A stretch of DNA of 64,000 bases, from the NCBI GenBank assembly GCA_035308965.1, contig DATGFN010000019.1:408461-472460 (forward strand), in the 5' to 3' direction. The DNA comes from DASYXZ01 sp035308965 (lineage in GTDB: Bacteria; Acidobacteriota; Terriglobia; UBA7540). The notes under the pieces are model-generated. The model made no database searches. It was not told where the DNA came from and worked only from the letters and a program-made list of their open reading frames with translations. The first letter of the stretch is position 1. Every line of letters starts with the position of its first letter. Below, in pieces: positions 61,453-64,000 of this stretch. The position numbers were made by a program, and so were the translations under genes.

Positions 61453-62598
61453 CTACGATTGTTGGCTTGGGGCTTCTGGGATGGGGTAGATTCCCAGAGC
61501 TCGCGCCGCCGCAATATCAACCATCAGCACGCGGGCAGAGGGTGTTTTCTTCATCCATTGCTGGGCGCGGGCAACGGCCTGCTCGAAGGTTCCATCCGGC
61601 AGGACGGTCAGATCGACATACAGAATCTCCGGTGAGCCGGGCGCCAGCCGCACCCCCACAAATGCGTGGCCGGGAACAATCACGATTACCGGATGCATAC
61701 CCAGATTTTCCATGGCCGAGGCATAAGCCACTGAAATATCAATACAATTGGCGCTTTCCAAGTGAAGTGTTTCCCAGGGCAGGCGCACGCGCTCGGACGC
61801 AGAGGTGAAGTTCCCAAGGGTTGAGATGCTGTCCACGTAGCTGATGCCCAGATTAGCCATGGCATCAAAAACCGCTCGGGCTTCGCTCTGTACCTGGGCG
61901 GCAACCCGGCTGGTGGAGTCCCCGGCAGGTAAATGATACCCCGCTAATCGGCCGCGCGGAACGTACTTCCGGGCTGAGGAGACCAACTGAACCACGGCCG
62001 GATCGTGAGGAGTCACCCATCGGGCGATGAACTGCGAGTTGGCGAACTTTTTGCCCCAATAGATGTCTGCCACCGGATGCAGGTAAACCGAATGAGTCTC
62101 CTCAAAAGTGGATTGGTTACCCGGAGTGCTGGCGCGGACCTCCAGATTCGCCTCCCGCATTTCGATGTTTTCAAACGCCCCCGGCATCAAATTCGGATTG
62201 ATGCGCACGGCGCGTGTTTCTCTGGGCGCCAGGATCACGGTTTGGGTAGTGGTCTGGCTGACTTCCGGGATCTCAGCGGTCACGGTTTCGAGCAAATGCT
62301 GGTCAGACAGATTGGCAATGGTGAGTATGGCCACAGGCCAGTAGTCCGTGGGATTGCCCGAGACGAGCGCCGGATAGATCTCTCCCCGCCCCGGCACGTC
62401 CAGTTGATACCGTACCTGAAGAGGCGAGATGGGAGCAGTGAGTTGCGAGACCGAAGGAGGGCGTTTAACATTCGCCGTCAGAAGCTGGTAGGTGTAGACC
62501 CAGGTCGCCGCCAGCGCCACGGCCAATACCAAAGTGGTAGCCCCGAATAGCCCCGCCAATACCCGCGCTCGGTGTTCGGAAATCCGTCCAAGGCTCAT
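61453..62598 (-). CDS. Transglutaminase-like cysteine protease-fold protein, membrane-anchored
   Basis: A 381-residue protein with one N-terminal membrane helix (AGLFGATTLVLAVALAATWV), a beta-rich middle (residues about 60-200), and a C-terminal transglutaminase-like domain. The candidate triad is C285 (HLESANCIDISVAYASAMEN), H311 (VIVPGHAFVGVRLAPG) and D329 (EILYVDLTVLPDG). Such bacterial proteins cleave or cross-link peptides outside the cytoplasm; some act on peptidoglycan or in secretion. It is convergent with the PilP/GspC-like repeat protein, so a link with that assembly is possible but unsupported. Confidence 0.82.
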   Translation of the reverse strand: MSLGRISEHRARVLAGLFGATTLVLAVALAATWVYTYQLLTANVKRPPSVSQLTAPISPLQVRYQLDVPGRGEIYPALVSGNPTDYWPVAILTIANLSDQHLLETVTAEIPEVSQTTTQTVILAPRETRAVRINPNLMPGAFENIEMREANLEVRASTPGNQSTFEETHSVYLHPVADIYWGKKFANSQFIARWVTPHDPAVVQLVSSARKYVPRGRLAGYHLPAGDSTSRVAAQVQSEARAVFDAMANLGISYVDSISTLGNFTSASERVRLPWETLHLESANCIDISVAYASAMENLGMHPVIVIVPGHAFVGVRLAPGSPEILYVDLTVLPDGTFEQAVARAQQWMKKTPSARVLMVDIAAARALGIYPIPEAPSQQS

Positions 62599-62751
62599 AA
62601 TTGGTTAGATGATGGGTTGAGCCGCCGAGTTTACAGATTCTAAGAATTTGCAATACGAGCCGCAGTTCCTTCGAACTGCAAAGCGATGGCAAATTGTAAC
62701 ACATGGCGAAAGCCATGGGACCAGAAGCAAACAAGAAACCACCCACTTAAC

Positions 62752-63654
62752 TTAAGGGCAAGTAAGCGCCGTCAAGACCATGGCGCCCGTATTGTCGATG
62801 GTAAGCCGTCGGCAAGTGGAGCCGTCAGGGCTCTTGAGGATAACTCCGTTGCCCGGATTGGAGAGATAAACGTCGCCCGAGGCGACATGCAGGGCCGCTG
62901 CGGGAGTTGGCGTCCCAATGCCGACATTGACATTCGAGGTCGCGCCGTTCACTCCACTAATACTGCCCAGCACCAGGGCGTTGCTCGCGCCCACCACGGC
63001 GTTTGCCCCGATCGCGGTCGCATTGCTCATGTTAGTCGAGGTTACATCTGCGTTAGCTCCGATTGCAGTATTATGATCACCCGTGGAGTTGTGAACGAGC
63101 GCCCAGTAACCGACGCCGGTGTTGTTCAAAGCCGTACATGGCTCAGGCACGCTATTACAGTTCGCAACGAGCGCGGAGACTCCGACGGCCGTGTTGTTGC
63201 CTCCCGCGGTGTTCGAAGAGAGTGCCGATTGGCCGATGGCGGTATTGTTACCACCCGTCGTATTTGACCACAATGCAGAATAGCCAATGGCGGTGTTGTA
63301 ATTTCCTGTTGAAATGGAGTGGAGAGCGCTGCTCCCGAAGGCGGTGCTGCCCTCACCACTTGTATAAAAATTTCCTGCACCTTGTCCGATAAAGGTGTTG
63401 ATGGTGCTGTTGCAACAAGTATGGATAAATGGAAAGCCGTCCTGGGTGATTACGCCTACGGTGCCCGTATAATTGGTATACGGCAGGTTGAGGTTACCGT
63501 TGAGAGTCACGTCGCCGCTGGTATCTACTTTGAACTCGACAGCGCCGTTACTCTGCCCGATCAATATGTATCCGCTCCCCCAGTTGTCTATCTCCGCCGC
63601 TGTGCCTGCACCGCTTTGATTCGTGACGAGCGGGTAGCGCAGAGTCTGTGGGGT
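62752..63654 (-). pseudogene. YadA-head-like repeat protein, 5' end cut by a REP
   Basis: The frame is open from 63654 (TGA at 63655-63657) to 62752, about 300 codons. A TTG at 63564 is the only plausible start, but in-frame codons before it continue a coding-like sequence (LRYPLVTNQSG), so the true 5' end is probably missing. The protein is full of short YadA-head-type repeats (GNYNTAIGYSALWSNTTGG; NNTAIGQSALSSNTAGG), followed by NVGIGTPTPAAALHVASGDV and a tail-fibre-like end. Such proteins form surface adhesin or fibre heads. The REP hairpin at 63633-63675 lies exactly at the break. It may still be expressed from the TTG. Confidence 0.65.
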
Positions 63655-63675
63655 TCAGACTCTGCGGCTTTTCCA
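63633..63675 (+). repeat. REP hairpin upstream of the second RAYT gene
   Basis: GGTAGCGCAGAGTCTG and CAGACTCTGCGGCTTTTCCA: stem arms at 63639-63648 and 63656-63665 with a 7-nt loop. Its outside sequences match the REPs around the 52-kb RAYT gene (AGCGCA...TGCGGCTTTTCCA), while the stem sequence differs in a base-paired way. Confidence 0.85.
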
Positions 63676-63700
63676 TGTCATGAGGGGTATACTGCGGTGG

Positions 63701-64000
63701 GTGTCCCGCCTTCGTCGTTTTGTTTTATCGGACCGATATTTTTTCATAACCGGTCGCGTGATACCTTACCGTCGGATGCTCGATGAATCTGAATTTGAGT
63801 GCCTGGCCCGGGTGGTCCGCGATCGCCGCAGAAAACACGGATTTCTCCTGACGGCTTGGGTATTTCTTCCTGATCATTGGCACGCCATTTTCTACCCGCC
63901 CTTTCCGCTTACCATCTCGCGGGCGATGGAGTCCATCAAGGTGGGGTCGACCTTGCGAATCAATGGCAGGCGAAGGGAGAAGGGGCATCTGTGGCAACCG
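63701..64000 (+). CDS. REP-associated tyrosine transposase (RAYT), 3' partial
   Basis: The window ends inside this gene, and the frame stays open for 100 codons from GTG 63701. The translation begins VSRLRRFVLSDRYFFITGRV, matching the start of the 52-kb RAYT (SRLRR...FFIT). It carries the HUH motif in TAWVFLPDHWHAIFYP and ends REKGHLWQP, near the WEPRFFDE region of the other copy. The catalytic tyrosine would lie beyond the edge. The adjacent REP at 63633-63675 shares the family's conserved flanks. This is a second RAYT-REP unit, related to but distinct from the first. Confidence 0.9.
   Translation, partial: MSRLRRFVLSDRYFFITGRVIPYRRMLDESEFECLARVVRDRRRKHGFLLTAWVFLPDHWHAIFYPPFPLTISRAMESIKVGSTLRINGRRREKGHLWQP

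Overview
The window looks like a chromosomal segment of an Acidobacteriota bacterium (Terriglobia/Bryobacterales-like), probably from soil. The basis is gene content: a MacB-like 'ADOP' permease without its own ATPase gene, a Ser/Thr kinase with TolB-like and TPR regions, secreted DUF1501 and DUF1549/DUF1553 proteins, TAT-exported sugar oxidoreductases and lactonases, and many glycoside-related enzymes. Base composition is moderately GC-rich. There is no rRNA and one tRNA (Ser-GCT). Taxonomy is inferred, not tested.

Layout. 1-3.3 kb: a DUF58 / SpoIIM / RDD membrane cluster, with the DUF58 gene cut by the left edge. 3.4-14.7 kb: a plus-strand run of exported proteins (NHL propeller, DUF1501, DUF1549/DUF1553, cytochrome-WD40, PPC-domain protein, Gfo/Idh/MocA oxidoreductase) separated by palindromic intergenic repeats. 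14.7-24 kb: mixed single genes (GyrI-like, RCC1, NIPSNAP, quinone oxidoreductase, GH28, L-rhamnose mutarotase, a CxxCH prenyltransferase-fold protein). 24-33 kb: ADOP permease, lactonase, DUF6282, then a minus-strand araB-araD-isomerase operon for L-arabinose-type sugars. 33-40 kb: AlkA-like glycosylase, ECF sigma/anti-sigma pair, DksA/TraR protein, ComF, HNH nuclease, tRNA-Ser, and a cyclase-TPR-HD signalling fusion. 40-49.6 kb: Ser/Thr kinase, CsbD, Crp/Fnr regulator, second ECF sigma, RlpA-like protein behind a consensus promoter and structured leader, serine hydrolase, VapBC-type toxin-antitoxin. 49.8-64 kb: GH3, then an accessory region.

The accessory region is the most interesting part. 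A REP-associated tyrosine transposase (RAYT) sits between two arrays of palindromic REP elements. It is followed on the minus strand by a two-gene cassette pairing a DpnI homologue (a nuclease family that cuts methylated GATC) with a DpnA-like adenine methyltransferase. Such a pair should be self-destructive if both keep their family specificity. The endonuclease carries Gln instead of Glu at catalytic position 64, the methyltransferase has an extra C-terminal region, and the control region upstream of the operon holds seven GATC sites in 102 bp. Together these suggest a methylation-sensing or re-purposed restriction-modification system.

Further right are a DUF695 gene between direct repeats derived from a TPR gene's 3' end, a MetX-like hydrolase, a protein with several PilP/GspC-like repeats, a transglutaminase-like protein, and a YadA-head-like protein whose 5' end is cut by a REP. 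A second, partial RAYT gene starts at 63701 and runs off the window.
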